A stretch of DNA of 64,000 bases from an uncultured Lachnospiraceae bacterium (GCA_949878435.1 CATLAK010000016.1:16342-80341), one strand, 5' to 3'. Shown: positions 1 to 10,890, counted from the stretch's first letter. Translations and numbers: made by a program. The notes: generated by a model not told the origin, from the letters alone.

Positions 1-5
1 AGGCA

Positions 6-3000
6 TTGTATTTGTTGATGGATGTGTGGGAAGAGGATGACGGATATCAGTACATAAGGTTTTACCCCGGTGATGGAACGGAATCCAAATGGAAGTTTGA
101 GATAAAGCCAGATGGAAAGGGATCAGGCAAGCGGACAGATTCTCATATCCCATGCAGCGGAAGTACTGGAAATACTAATGATGTACAGAATTTTGAAAAT
201 CAAATTGTCAGCGCAAGTATGCCTTTTGTCAGCGGAGAAGATTATTTGCAGGTTCCGCTTTCTATCAAGACCTTAAATATAGGTTTTGACGCCAGCGGCT
301 CTCTTGATGATGACTGGCGCTATGAGAATGTCAGAATATGCAGAAAGCCTCTGGACAATCAGGAGCCTAAGCTCATAGGTGTTGCAGATATGGCTTCCGG
401 TACCTATAAGCCGGGCGATACCGTTACAATTGCCCTGATCTTTAATGAAATTGTGGACAAGACGAATAGCGGAACGGGGCTTAACAGCGTACAGGCATCC
501 ACTACATGGGGCAATTTCAAATATGCCGGAGGAGCGGACACCAATGTGCTGTATTTTACAGGGACAGTACCGGAAAATGCCACCGGGACTTTAGCTGTAA
601 ACAGCATCACCAATGCGGCAAATATCAAGGACATGTGCAACATTAACGGAACAGGGACGAGCGGCAGCGGGAGCACGGCGGTTAGTGTGGATACGAAAAA
701 GCCCTCTGTTGCCATCTCCAATACTTCATTGGCAAGCGGAACAGCAAAAGCAGCCATTACAGGAACCAATGTAGATAAGCTTGAATATGCCTGGGCGCAG
801 AGTGATGTAATGCCTGTAAGCGGATGGCTGACGGCTTCTAATGGTCAGCAGGTTACCACCAGGCAGACTTCCGGAGTATGGTATCTGCATGTGCGGGGAA
901 CTTATCATACCACAGGCGCCATGGCTCATACGAGCACATCCTTCAACTTTGGCAGCGGCGGCGCGGGAGTCTTGCCGGACCTTACACTTTCGGCGGATAA
1001 CAGCAGCTGGGCGCAGAGCAGGGCGATCAGTTTGACACGTACGCCTCAAAATGCAGCCGTGGCAGTGAAGACACCGTCCGGCGTGACCACAACACTAGCA
1101 TCCGGCGCAGCGAGCTATACAGCGACAGAAAACGGCAATTATACGTTCACATTGACTTCGGGCGGAGAAACGGTAGTGAAGAGTATTTTTGTCAGCAAAG
1201 TCGACAGAATAAGACCCGATGTTATATTGAGCGGTCCCCAGTCGAAAACGCAGAATGAAAATGTGATGTTGAATATCATTCCTTCCGATGAAGGCGGCGC
1301 CGGGATAAAGACGGTGACAGGTACATGGACGGTGACACGGGGAGGCGTATCTCAAAGCAGCGTCAATGCAGTTTTGACGAGACAAAGCGACGGTACCTAT
1401 ACGGCAAAGACACCTGGGCAGAATGGGTATGATTACACATATATACTTAATGTAGTGGTGACGGACAATGCCGGAAATACTACGACAAAGCGTTCTGATA
1501 CCTACACGGTGCTGCTGAAAGCGCCTACCATTACGGTGCAAAAATTATCTAGCAGTGAGAAGGGGGACGTTTATTCTTATACAGTCAATGCCAACGGGAA
1601 TACGATAAGAGAGATACAGCTGCCGGACGGTACGGTGGTAAATGCATTGAGCGGCAGATTTACGCTTACGTCTCCCGGAACTTACTATGTAACCGTAAGC
1701 GATGAAGCTGGTCATCTGGTGAGAAGCAGCGCTATGACGGTAGCGGAAAATGTGGACGGCGACGCGCCGGAAGTACGTTTGTTCCAGGCAGTGGAGAACT
1801 GGACGAATCAAACGGTGGAAATAAATATAAGTATTTATGAAGTGGGCGGCATCGCCTCCGCTGTGTGGGTAAATGAAGCCGGCGAGTCAGGCAATGTGGC
1901 ATATCAGAGGGAAACGTCTTCCGCTTATGAAGGAAGTTTTCCGGTGAACAAGAACGGCAAAATTACCGTAACGGTAACTGATACAAAGGGCAATGTGGGG
2001 ACAGCGTCCATAACGGTATCGAATATCGATAAGACCGAGCCCTTGGCAGAAATGAATCTTGAAGGGGCACCCAATGCTGCTACAGGATGGTATTTGACCA
2101 GCATTCCGGTGACCATCTCCTTTAGGGATGATACAAACCAGGAAGAGGGCGGCAGTCCCAGCGGTATTAAGTCGGTACAGTATGGCTGGACCGGGAGCAA
2201 AGATATCGTTCCGTCAACGCTCAAAGAATTGACGCAAAACGAGGTTGCTGCAGGCAGCAAGCGTATCACTGTAACGGAAAACGGCATTGGATATATTTAC
2301 TGTAAAGTGGTGGATAACGCAGGAAATGAAAGGGAAGTATTTTCTCAGGAGATCAAGAAGGATGCTACCGTGCGGAGCCTTACGATTACAGGACCGGAGC
2401 AGGGCGTTCCTGCGCAGGATGGATTGACCTTGCATGTCAAGTCTGCATCCTTTGGTCCCTCCGGCGGTTATATTACCGTGAGGAAGAGTACAGAATCATC
2501 AGAAACCACACTTTTAGACAATCCTGGGAGCGGAAGTCTGGAGACAGATTATAAGATTACAAGTGACGGGGTATATTATATCAGCTGCTATACCTATGCA
2601 AATGATCAGCCTGCCGTTTATACCAAATATATCCGTAAGGTGACGTTTAACAGCCAGGGCGGAAGCAGTGTGGATTCCCAGTTTGTATGGACCAGATTGG
2701 GAAGCGATTCCACAAGCACGCAGGTCCAGTGCAAAGTTGCAAGACCCGCAGATCCGGTTTTGACCGGTCATACCTTTAGGGGATGGTATACAGATAAAGA
2801 ATGCACGGAGGCTTTTGATTTTAATAAACAGGTGAAAGCGAACACCACGCTTTACGCGAAATGGACGGCAGACACTTATCAAATATCTTATCATCTGGAT
2901 GGATATACGCCGGAGGCAGAATATCGAAGCTATACCTATGGAAAGGGTTTGACGCTGCCGGAGCTTACAAGGGATGGCTATGTCTTTGACGGATGGTATA

Positions 3001-6000
3001 AGGACAGTGGATATAGCGGAGATAAGCAGACAGCGATCGGCAAGACACAGACAGGAAATCAGGTATTTTATGCCCGCTGGAAAGATGTAGGTGCGCCATC
3101 CATTGAAGCTGTTTTGTCTGACGGTGCAGATGAAAGCAGCTGGTACCGGGCGGAAAATAAACCGACGATAGAATTGCAATATTCTGACAATGAAGGGGTT
3201 TCCCAGCTTCTGGTCTCAGTGGACGGAAAGGACTTTGAGGTCCTGCATGGGCTTACTACGGGAAGCGCCACGCAAAATGTGACGAAAGGGTCTTACAGCA
3301 CTCTTTTGGAGGGAGAACATACCTATACCTTTAAGGCAATGGATGAAGCAGGAAACGGGAGCACCAGCAGCACCCTTACGGTTAAGCTGGACACCATAAA
3401 GCCGGTAGTAGGAGTAATTACCTATGATGAAAAGGCGGTCCATTTCCTTGACTGGATTATTGGAAAGGAAAGTCTGGTCATTTCGATTCCGGTAACAGAA
3501 GAGGGAAGTGGAACAAAGGAAATTACCTGTCAAGTCACGCCGAAAGGCGGGCAGCCGGAAAATAGAACCGTGCAGCTTAGCGGATCTGCGCCCGCGCAGA
3601 AAGCGGAACTTATTTTTGACGCCGACTGGCAGGGAACCATAACGAATATTACATGTGTGGATGCAGCAGATAATCAGGCAGACAGCAAGAGCGTTGGAAG
3701 TGAAAACGGCGGTATCATTGTAGAAAATAAAGCGCCGCAGATCCGTATCTGTGAAGCAGATATGACAGACCCTCTCCATCCGCAGGCGGGAGATGTATTG
3801 TCCGATGATTACTATGAGGAAGGGGATATGCCAATCCTTTATGCGGAAGTGACAGATGATGCTTTTTTGGGCGTAACAGCGGGCATCAAAAAAATCAATT
3901 ATGCAATAAACGGCGTGCCCTGTGCCGTGCAGGGAGAATTCGACAAAGCATTACAGGGAGAGTATAGCTTTACCATATCCCTGCAGGGACATGCAGGAGT
4001 TGTAGGGGTAACTGTGACCGCAGAAGATCATGCAGGAAATATTGGACGGGAAACCGTGATGGTAAAGGTGAAAGGACAGGAGAGAAAGCCGGAGGCAGTC
4101 ATCGATTATCCAAAGGACAAGCTCACCAATCTGGTGCCTGGATGGACTTATGAAGTGAAGGTCAAGGATGGCGGGACAAAGATCTGTGTGGCGGATGAAG
4201 CGGGAGAGATTGCATTTGAAGATGAGTGGATGGGTCATACGATTCTGCTGGTCAAAAAGGGAGACGGTCAGCATACCCAGGACAGCGATGCCCAGGAACT
4301 TGCCATACAGTCCCGCCCGGATGCCTTAAATCCTAATACCGATATCAAGGTGACGCCCGAGGTAGTAAAGGGCGCCGAGGATGCTGAAATCAAGATCACG
4401 ATTGCCGTAGACCATGGCGATATGGAATACAGCACAGACGGAGGGATAACCTGGACGCCTGTGCCGGAGGATAATATTATTTCCGATTTAGGACCCGGTG
4501 ATGTGCTCATCAGAGACAAGGCAGCAGAAGATAAGCCTCACGGTGAGGAGACCTGCGTAACGATTTCCAGCAGCGATGTAACGATTACGGCAGTTTTTGA
4601 CTTAAATGATAAAGGCGTGGCAGACAGACCTGTGCCCCAGACAGGCAGGCAATATTCCGATTTATTGACGAAGCCTTTAGATCCTGTCAGAGACGGTTAT
4701 GTGTTTGAAGGCTGGTATACGGAGGCAGCATGTCAGAATCAGTGGAATTTTGAGACAGATGTGGTAGGAAAGATAATCGACAAGGGCGATTATAAGGTAG
4801 ATGAAAGCAGCAGGAATGTCACCGTCACTCTTTATGCAAAATGGCGGGATATAAAACCGCCTGTACTCAGTGCAGCATTAGCAGACCAAAAGGATCCCGA
4901 CAAGTGGCATCAGGAATTGTCGATGGTTTTGACATATTATGATAACGTGGGTGTGTCGGAACTTTATGTAAAAGTGGATGACGAAGAGGAAACGCAGATA
5001 ACGGGACTTACGACGGGAGATGCAACTACCGCCGAGACAACGGGAAGATATGAACTGACATTAGAGGGAAGCCATGTCTACCTCTTTAAGGCAAAGGATG
5101 CGGCAGGCAATGTGACCTATACAAAAGCAATTACCGGAAAAGTCGATAAGACAAAGCCGGCGCTTGGGGAACTGTCCTACAACGAAGGGTATACCAATAT
5201 CTGGAATTGGATCATACAAAAAGAAAGCCTGATTATTTCGATTCCGATTACGGAAACGGGAAGCGGTGTGAAACAGGTGGATTATATTCTGACGCCGGAG
5301 GGCAAGACTGCCCAGACAAAGCAGGCAAAACTGATTACAGGACCGGGTGGAAACGGTGTGACGGCACAAATCGCAGTGGATGCGGATTTTAAGGGTAAAA
5401 TCACAGATATTGTGGCAATGGATTATGCGGGAAATGTTTCCGACTCAAAAGACGTCAATGCAGGAGGCAACGGCGTTTTGGTGGAGACGAATAAGCCGGT
5501 GATCACAATTTTAGCAGACTGTTATCCTACAGATAAGACGGCGGCAACCCAGCTCCAGGGTGTAGCGCTTTCTGATGCGTATTATGAAACGGCGCCGAAC
5601 CTGATTGTAAAGGTGCAGGATGACAACGGCTCCTTATCTTCAGGGCTGAAATCCGTTTCATGGAAAGTGAATAACGGAGGCGAACAGCAGGAAGAAGGGC
5701 AATTCGATGCCGCAATGAAAACAGAATATCAATTTACCATGGGCAACCTGGGCGGTCGTACAGGCGCGGTATCGGTAACCATATATGCCAAGGATCAGGC
5801 GGGGAATACAATAGAAAATATGGTGATCATCCGAATCAAAGGGCAGGAGGAAACGCCCGAGATTACCGTGGATTATCTTGATAACAAGCTGATCGGACTG
5901 ATACCCGGAGACACTTATATGATCAACGATGGAGCTGCCGGATTAACGCCTTATGAAGCGGATTCGGAAGGAAAGCTCATCCTTCAGGATACTTGGGCTG

Positions 6001-8093
6001 GAAAAGAACTTCTGATTATCAAGAAGGGAGACGGCGTCAATACGTCAGACAGTGAGGCACAGATCCTTCAGATTGCCGCCCGTCCCAAGGCGCCGGATCT
6101 TGCGCCTGACGGAAAAAAGGATGAAACCATTAAAGGAAAGAAGGACGGATCCCTGACACTTGCCACTGACGGGACGGAATACAGCACAGATGGAGGCAGG
6201 ACATGGAATAAGACAGAAGATAACCAAATCAGAAATCTTTCAGCCGGAGAAGTCAGAATCCGTGTTGCAGCTTCTGAAACCAGTCCTTGGGGAGAGGAAT
6301 GCATTATAACCATAGCAGGGGGAAAATCAATTTTTGTCGCTTTTGCTTCAAGGGGAGGCAGTGCGGTTCCTTCTGTAACAGGAAAGGCATATCATGATAC
6401 AGTTGCAAGACCGGCAGATCCTGTGAAGGACGGCTATGTATTCGGCGGCTGGTATAAAGAAACGGATTATCAAAATAAATGGAAGTTTGAAACAGAGCAG
6501 GGAGCAGATAAACTGGAGGATGACACCGTTCTTTATGCAAAATGGATATCCAAAGAGACGGCGCCTCGTCCGGGAATTGACACGAACAAAGAAGTGCTGA
6601 CGAATCTTACACCGGGCGCATCCTATCTGATACAGGGGAAACTTGTGACTGCCACTTCAGAGGGTACGATTCCGATTCTGAGTGAATATTTCGGAAAGGA
6701 AATCGAAGTGATAAAAGCCGGCGACGGAAGCAGCTCTGCAGACAGCGATCCTTATGCATTTTTGATTCCACAGCGTCCTTCGGCGCCTGCAGACATCATT
6801 TCAGTAGATGAAAGTGGGAAAGGTGCAAAAGACGGAAAGCTGACAGGTGTTGATGGTGCAATGGAATACCGGAAAGCTGGAAACGAGGAATGGATTCGTA
6901 TTGACACAGATACATTGACGGGGTTAGAGCCGGGTGATTATGAAGTGCGTTATGCGCCGGCAGATGGTTCCTTTGCCTCTCCAAGTGTGATTAAGACGAT
7001 TAAGGCGTACAGTGAGGAAGAAAAGCCGGAAGTTCCGGAGCCGCCTAAGGAAGAAAATAAGCCTGACAGCGGAGAACGCCCCGGAAATCAGGGCAGTACA
7101 AGTACCGGCGGGGGTGATTCTTCAGAATCCGACGCTTTGCCTGTTGCAAGTATAAAGCCGCAGACGGACAAGGAATCCGATATGCCGGAGGTTTTGCCGG
7201 GCAATCGCCTGACAGAAGACGACAGAAAAGAAGAAAGCAGAACCGGAACCGACAGAAGAGCGGATGTAGAGGATGCAAAGGAAATTGACGCAAAATCAGA
7301 AACCAGTCTTACAAAAGAGGACAGTATGGAATACAGCGGGGATGACCAGGCAGCAGGAGAAGCAAGTCAGGTGATTCCTTATGAGGAGGCGGCAGGAAAA
7401 CCGGTTACCGAATCGATTCAGGTGGCTTATGGAGAGGGAACCATCCATATCATGGTGGAATCCTTAGATGAAAATAAGCAAACCACAGGAAATGTGATTA
7501 CAGGCGTCATTTTGACCAGTTTTGAGAATGTGCTGGATGCTGCGCTCACAGAAGAGGAGAAGCAAAGAGCAGATGCAGGTGAGGATGTGATTGTGCGCCT
7601 GGTGGTAACAAAACTGGAAACACAGGTTCCCGAGAAGGACAGAAAAGAAATGGAAAATGCAATCAATCTTCTTGGCAGGGAATATGATGGCATCATGATG
7701 GGCGCTTACATCGATATTTCTGTGGAGAAAAAGATAGGTGCGAGCGAATGGCTAAGGTTGAAGGAGTTGAATGAAGAGCTTGAGATTGCTCTTGATATTC
7801 CTAAAGAGATCTTAAACGAACAAGCCGTTTACTGGGTAATGAGAAACCATGAAGGAATCTGTGAACTTTTAGAAGACCTTGACAAGGAAAATGAGACGAT
7901 TACGATTCGCACGAAATTGTTCTCTACGTATGCCATTCTTTATACTTTAGAGGAGCAAAGTGAGGCAGCCGGATATATGTGGTATTGGCTGATCCTGCTG
8001 ATTTTGCTGGCATGCGCAGCCGGGGGAATCTTCTTTATCATTTTGAAACGCCAAAAGGATGAGGAGGAGGACGGGGATCTTAAGAAGTCATAA
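6..8093 (+). CDS. Very large surface-exposed protein, 5' end probably outside the window; Ig-like/bacterial repeats, InlB B-repeat (Flg_new)-like units, C-terminal TM helix and basic tail
   Basis: Continuous 2695-aa ORF; repeated GYVFxGWYxxxxxxxxWxFxT...LYAKW motifs; C-terminal YMWYWLILLILLACAAGGIFFIILKRQKDEEE; no LPxTG motif seen. ORF opens at the window edge. Confidence 0.85.
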   Translation: MYLLMDVWEEDDGYQYIRFYPGDGTESKWKFEIKPDGKGSGKRTDSHIPCSGSTGNTNDVQNFENQIVSASMPFVSGEDYLQVPLSIKTLNIGFDASGSLDDDWRYENVRICRKPLDNQEPKLIGVADMASGTYKPGDTVTIALIFNEIVDKTNSGTGLNSVQASTTWGNFKYAGGADTNVLYFTGTVPENATGTLAVNSITNAANIKDMCNINGTGTSGSGSTAVSVDTKKPSVAISNTSLASGTAKAAITGTNVDKLEYAWAQSDVMPVSGWLTASNGQQVTTRQTSGVWYLHVRGTYHTTGAMAHTSTSFNFGSGGAGVLPDLTLSADNSSWAQSRAISLTRTPQNAAVAVKTPSGVTTTLASGAASYTATENGNYTFTLTSGGETVVKSIFVSKVDRIRPDVILSGPQSKTQNENVMLNIIPSDEGGAGIKTVTGTWTVTRGGVSQSSVNAVLTRQSDGTYTAKTPGQNGYDYTYILNVVVTDNAGNTTTKRSDTYTVLLKAPTITVQKLSSSEKGDVYSYTVNANGNTIREIQLPDGTVVNALSGRFTLTSPGTYYVTVSDEAGHLVRSSAMTVAENVDGDAPEVRLFQAVENWTNQTVEINISIYEVGGIASAVWVNEAGESGNVAYQRETSSAYEGSFPVNKNGKITVTVTDTKGNVGTASITVSNIDKTEPLAEMNLEGAPNAATGWYLTSIPVTISFRDDTNQEEGGSPSGIKSVQYGWTGSKDIVPSTLKELTQNEVAAGSKRITVTENGIGYIYCKVVDNAGNEREVFSQEIKKDATVRSLTITGPEQGVPAQDGLTLHVKSASFGPSGGYITVRKSTESSETTLLDNPGSGSLETDYKITSDGVYYISCYTYANDQPAVYTKYIRKVTFNSQGGSSVDSQFVWTRLGSDSTSTQVQCKVARPADPVLTGHTFRGWYTDKECTEAFDFNKQVKANTTLYAKWTADTYQISYHLDGYTPEAEYRSYTYGKGLTLPELTRDGYVFDGWYKDSGYSGDKQTAIGKTQTGNQVFYARWKDVGAPSIEAVLSDGADESSWYRAENKPTIELQYSDNEGVSQLLVSVDGKDFEVLHGLTTGSATQNVTKGSYSTLLEGEHTYTFKAMDEAGNGSTSSTLTVKLDTIKPVVGVITYDEKAVHFLDWIIGKESLVISIPVTEEGSGTKEITCQVTPKGGQPENRTVQLSGSAPAQKAELIFDADWQGTITNITCVDAADNQADSKSVGSENGGIIVENKAPQIRICEADMTDPLHPQAGDVLSDDYYEEGDMPILYAEVTDDAFLGVTAGIKKINYAINGVPCAVQGEFDKALQGEYSFTISLQGHAGVVGVTVTAEDHAGNIGRETVMVKVKGQERKPEAVIDYPKDKLTNLVPGWTYEVKVKDGGTKICVADEAGEIAFEDEWMGHTILLVKKGDGQHTQDSDAQELAIQSRPDALNPNTDIKVTPEVVKGAEDAEIKITIAVDHGDMEYSTDGGITWTPVPEDNIISDLGPGDVLIRDKAAEDKPHGEETCVTISSSDVTITAVFDLNDKGVADRPVPQTGRQYSDLLTKPLDPVRDGYVFEGWYTEAACQNQWNFETDVVGKIIDKGDYKVDESSRNVTVTLYAKWRDIKPPVLSAALADQKDPDKWHQELSMVLTYYDNVGVSELYVKVDDEEETQITGLTTGDATTAETTGRYELTLEGSHVYLFKAKDAAGNVTYTKAITGKVDKTKPALGELSYNEGYTNIWNWIIQKESLIISIPITETGSGVKQVDYILTPEGKTAQTKQAKLITGPGGNGVTAQIAVDADFKGKITDIVAMDYAGNVSDSKDVNAGGNGVLVETNKPVITILADCYPTDKTAATQLQGVALSDAYYETAPNLIVKVQDDNGSLSSGLKSVSWKVNNGGEQQEEGQFDAAMKTEYQFTMGNLGGRTGAVSVTIYAKDQAGNTIENMVIIRIKGQEETPEITVDYLDNKLIGLIPGDTYMINDGAAGLTPYEADSEGKLILQDTWAGKELLIIKKGDGVNTSDSEAQILQIAARPKAPDLAPDGKKDETIKGKKDGSLTLATDGTEYSTDGGRTWNKTEDNQIRNLSAGEVRIRVAASETSPWGEECIITIAGGKSIFVAFASRGGSAVPSVTGKAYHDTVARPADPVKDGYVFGGWYKETDYQNKWKFETEQGADKLEDDTVLYAKWISKETAPRPGIDTNKEVLTNLTPGASYLIQGKLVTATSEGTIPILSEYFGKEIEVIKAGDGSSSADSDPYAFLIPQRPSAPADIISVDESGKGAKDGKLTGVDGAMEYRKAGNEEWIRIDTDTLTGLEPGDYEVRYAPADGSFASPSVIKTIKAYSEEEKPEVPEPPKEENKPDSGERPGNQGSTSTGGGDSSESDALPVASIKPQTDKESDMPEVLPGNRLTEDDRKEESRTGTDRRADVEDAKEIDAKSETSLTKEDSMEYSGDDQAAGEASQVIPYEEAAGKPVTESIQVAYGEGTIHIMVESLDENKQTTGNVITGVILTSFENVLDAALTEEEKQRADAGEDVIVRLVVTKLETQVPEKDRKEMENAINLLGREYDGIMMGAYIDISVEKKIGASEWLRLKELNEELEIALDIPKEILNEQAVYWVMRNHEGICELLEDLDKENETITIRTKLFSTYAILYTLEEQSEAAGYMWYWLILLILLACAAGGIFFIILKRQKDEEEDGDLKKS
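2640..6560 (+). repeat. Long degenerate intragenic repeats (InlB-like motif plus Ig-like block, about 600 aa unit) in the surface protein
   Basis: Parallel segments: DGYVFDGWYKDS.../DGYVFEGWYTEA.../DGYVFGGWYKET; HFLDWIIGKESLVISIPVTEEGSGTKEI / NIWNWIIQKESLIISIPITETGSGVKQV; KGDGQHTQDSDAQELAIQSRP / KGDGVNTSDSEAQILQIAARP. Confidence 0.75.
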
Positions 8094-8834
8094 GCCCTCG
8101 TTCCTTTCCGCCAGCCCCGCATGAATTTGTGCAAATGTATAATCAAGCCATGCCTGCTCAATCTGAGCATATTCCCGGACGCGGACCGGAAGGGATATGT
8201 CTCCGGTGAGCAGGCATATTTTATTTTCAAATTTCATAACGTGATCCATGTTTACAAGGATGCCCTTATTGATGAGCAGAAAACGGCTATCAGAGATTAG
8301 CGGCTTGATAAATTCGGAAAAAGAAGAATAAGGGGAAAGAGTGGTCCCGTAGCTGTCGGTGATGTCGGTATTGTGCCCGTTTGCCACCACACAGACAATA
8401 TCGGAATATAAAAGCCGGATGGTCTGCCGGCTGCAGCTGAACTTAAAGACCCGGGAGGTCTGGGGAAGAAACTGCAGTGCATCGTTTAAAACATGAAAAA
8501 CGCGTTCTTCAGTCGCAGGCTTCTGGATATATTCAAAGGCATGGCAGGAAAATGCTTCATGTAAAAACTCATTGCTGGAGGTAAGAAAAATAATTATACA
8601 GCTTTGATCTGTTTCGCGGATGCTTAATGCTGTTTCGATGCCGTTTTTATCTGCCATAAAAATATCCATAAAGATAATAGAATATTTATATTTTTCAAAA
8701 TTTTCAAGAAAAGAGCTGCCGCTATTGAAGCAGTCGATGGATAAAGGCAGCTTATTCTGCTTTTCAAAACTGCGGAGCAGATCTACTAGATGCCGGGTAT
8801 CTGTTTCGTTATCTTCAACTAAAGCAATGTTCAT
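8088..8834 (-). CDS. LytTR-family response regulator (receiver + LytTR DNA-binding domain)
   Basis: MNIALVEDNETDTRHLVDLL... receiver with FMDIFMADKNGIE, C-terminal LytTR-like region (RQTIRLLYSDIVCVVANGHNTDI...). Start trimmed to ATG at 8834, preceded by AGGAG on the minus strand. Confidence 0.85.
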   Translation of the reverse strand: MNIALVEDNETDTRHLVDLLRSFEKQNKLPLSIDCFNSGSSFLENFEKYKYSIIFMDIFMADKNGIETALSIRETDQSCIIIFLTSSNEFLHEAFSCHAFEYIQKPATEERVFHVLNDALQFLPQTSRVFKFSCSRQTIRLLYSDIVCVVANGHNTDITDSYGTTLSPYSSFSEFIKPLISDSRFLLINKGILVNMDHVMKFENKICLLTGDISLPVRVREYAQIEQAWLDYTFAQIHAGLAERNEGL

Positions 8835-9010
8835 AGTTCTCCTCATCTTTGCGCATATCAAGTTTGCGGATGCAGCGCAGACATCGTATCTGTTGTTTTT
8901 GGCATAAAGCGTCTGGCGAAGCCTGTAAGCAGTCAATTGGCTCGCTGCTTGCGGGAATAAAATAAATATAGCATAAAGAATTGGGATTCTCTAGCTTTAG
9001 GAAATGATGT

Positions 9011-9041
9011 TCGTGCTGTTTAATGTCACTTGGTGCTGTTT
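9011..9041 (+). promoter_or_regulatory. Candidate LytTR operator: two direct repeats T(C/G)GTGCTGTTT, 20 bp apart
   Basis: GTGCTGTTT at 9013-9021 and 9033-9041, just upstream of a -35 element and beside the divergent LytTR gene. Confidence 0.6.
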
Positions 9042-9044
9042 TCA

Positions 9045-9073
9045 TTGTTTGCAATAAACCGCATTGTTATAAT
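9045..9073 (+). promoter_or_regulatory. Candidate sigma-A promoter of the MATE/NRPS cluster
   Basis: TTGTTT (9045-9050) - 17 bp - TATAAT (9068-9073). Confidence 0.6.
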
Positions 9074-9117
9074 TAATAAATATGTTCTTTTTTAAGGCGA
9101 ATTGTGGGGAGGAAATA

Positions 9118-10890
9118 ATGCATCAGAGAAATGAACGTTTAATTAACGCGAAAATCAATCAATACCTTGTTCCAGGAATCATGATGGCGTTGTCGCTGCA
9201 GCTGGGAAATATCTTAGATACGATCATGGTGGGTAATTTCCTGGGGACCGATGCCATGACGGCGGTTGCTTTAAGCATTCCGGTGGAGACGATCATTCAG
9301 ATGCCGGGCTATTGTCTGGGAACAGGAGGCGCGCTTGCGGCGGGAGTAATGCTGGGAAGAAGAGAGCGGGAAAAAGCGTCCGGGGTATTTACCCTTACCT
9401 TTTTTACCGTATTGATTTCCAGCGTTCTATTCAGCGTGCTTGCCTTTTTCGTGACAGACCCCCTGGCGCAGATGCTGGCGGCAAAGGCGGGTGTGGCAGA
9501 GCTTACGGGAGATTATATCTTTGTAAGTATGCTTGGCGCCCCCTTTATTGGAATCGGTCTTCTGATGGTCAGCTATCTGGGGGCTGAAAATCATCCCGAA
9601 TTGTCTTCTGCTTATCTGATTATATCGAATGTTATCAATTTGTTTCTTGATTTTATCTTTTTAAAATATACGCCGCTTGGAACCAAGGGGGCGGCTTTAT
9701 CCACTATCTTGGGATATGCAGTGGGAATGGTGGTATTTCTCAAATATATCCATTCGCCAAAAAGGATGATCGGCTTTGTGAAGGCGCCGCCTTTTGCCCT
9801 GATGAAGGAGGCGGTGGTCATGGGTGCTCCGGTTTTTGTGTTTATGGCGATGAGCTTTGTAAAGGCGCTGGGGCTTAATACGATCATCGTAAGCCTGACG
9901 GGGCAGGATGGGATGGCAATCTATACGGTCTGCGACAATATCCTGATGATCGTGGAGATGCTCTCCGGCGGCATTATCGGCATCATTCCCAATATGGCGG
10001 GCATCTTGTACGGCGAAAAAGATTATTACGGTATCCGGGTGCTGTGCAAAAGAACCCTTCAGTACAGTTTTATCGTAGTCTTTGCCGCGGTGGTCTTTAT
10101 CATGATTTTTACGGTTCAGGTGACGAAGCTGTTTGGAATCACTGAGCCTGTGCTGCAGGGAGAGATGGTGGCGGCGCTGCGGATCTACATTTTTTCCCTG
10201 CCTTTTTATCTCTGGAATAAATTTTTGATCAGTTACTATGAATCCATCGAGGAGACGGCGCAGGCAAGTGTGATTACCTTTTTGCAGAACTGCCTTTACA
10301 TTCTCCCGGCGGCGCTTTTGGGTATCCTGCTGGGGCAGGCGCTTGGGGGAACCGGCGTGAACGGGCTTGCCCTTGCCTTTATCTGCGCGGAGGTTCTGAC
10401 TGCGGTATCTGCATATGTTTACCGGAAGATGAAATATAAAAAGTCTGACTTTTATATTCTTCCGGCGGAGAATGACGGCGTGAATTTGGACTTTTCCGTC
10501 GCCGCAAGCCTTGACGAGGCGGTGAAGGTTCCCAAAGAGATCATGGCGTTCTGCGAGGAGAACGGGGTCCTGCCTAATACGGCAAATTTAGCGGCAATGG
10601 CATCCGAGGAAATGACGGTCAACATCATCAAGTACGGCGGAAAGAGCGCCCAGTGGATTGATGTCAACTTATCCATCGAAGAGGAGGAAATGCGGCTCCG
10701 AATAAGGGATAACGGGAAACCTTTTAACCCTGCGGAGTATGCCTTTGACGGAGACGGGTATGAGATACACGGCATCGAACTTGTAAAGCGTATTTCGTCA
10801 AAAATAGATTATATGCGGACAATGGATATGAACAATACAGTAATTGCGTTTGCAAGACAGGAGGAAAAGAATGGAAGCAAAGAAGTATGA
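9118..10890 (+). CDS. MATE-family transporter with C-terminal HATPase_c_2 (RsbW-like) domain
   Basis: MATE-like N-terminal region (NQYLVPGIMMALSLQLGNILDTIMVGNFLGTDAMTAVALS); C-terminal N-box SEEMTVNIIKYG, G1 RIRDNGKPFNP, G2 HGIELVKRIS. Start set at ATG 9118 with GGGGAGG RBS. Confidence 0.85.
   Translation: MHQRNERLINAKINQYLVPGIMMALSLQLGNILDTIMVGNFLGTDAMTAVALSIPVETIIQMPGYCLGTGGALAAGVMLGRREREKASGVFTLTFFTVLISSVLFSVLAFFVTDPLAQMLAAKAGVAELTGDYIFVSMLGAPFIGIGLLMVSYLGAENHPELSSAYLIISNVINLFLDFIFLKYTPLGTKGAALSTILGYAVGMVVFLKYIHSPKRMIGFVKAPPFALMKEAVVMGAPVFVFMAMSFVKALGLNTIIVSLTGQDGMAIYTVCDNILMIVEMLSGGIIGIIPNMAGILYGEKDYYGIRVLCKRTLQYSFIVVFAAVVFIMIFTVQVTKLFGITEPVLQGEMVAALRIYIFSLPFYLWNKFLISYYESIEETAQASVITFLQNCLYILPAALLGILLGQALGGTGVNGLALAFICAEVLTAVSAYVYRKMKYKKSDFYILPAENDGVNLDFSVAASLDEAVKVPKEIMAFCEENGVLPNTANLAAMASEEMTVNIIKYGGKSAQWIDVNLSIEEEEMRLRIRDNGKPFNPAEYAFDGDGYEIHGIELVKRISSKIDYMRTMDMNNTVIAFARQEEKNGSKEV

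Noticed and set aside
2514-3779. Several minus-strand ORFs under the surface protein gene
   Set aside because: Antisense to a well-supported long ORF and Cys/Ile/Arg-rich in a way typical of shadow frames.
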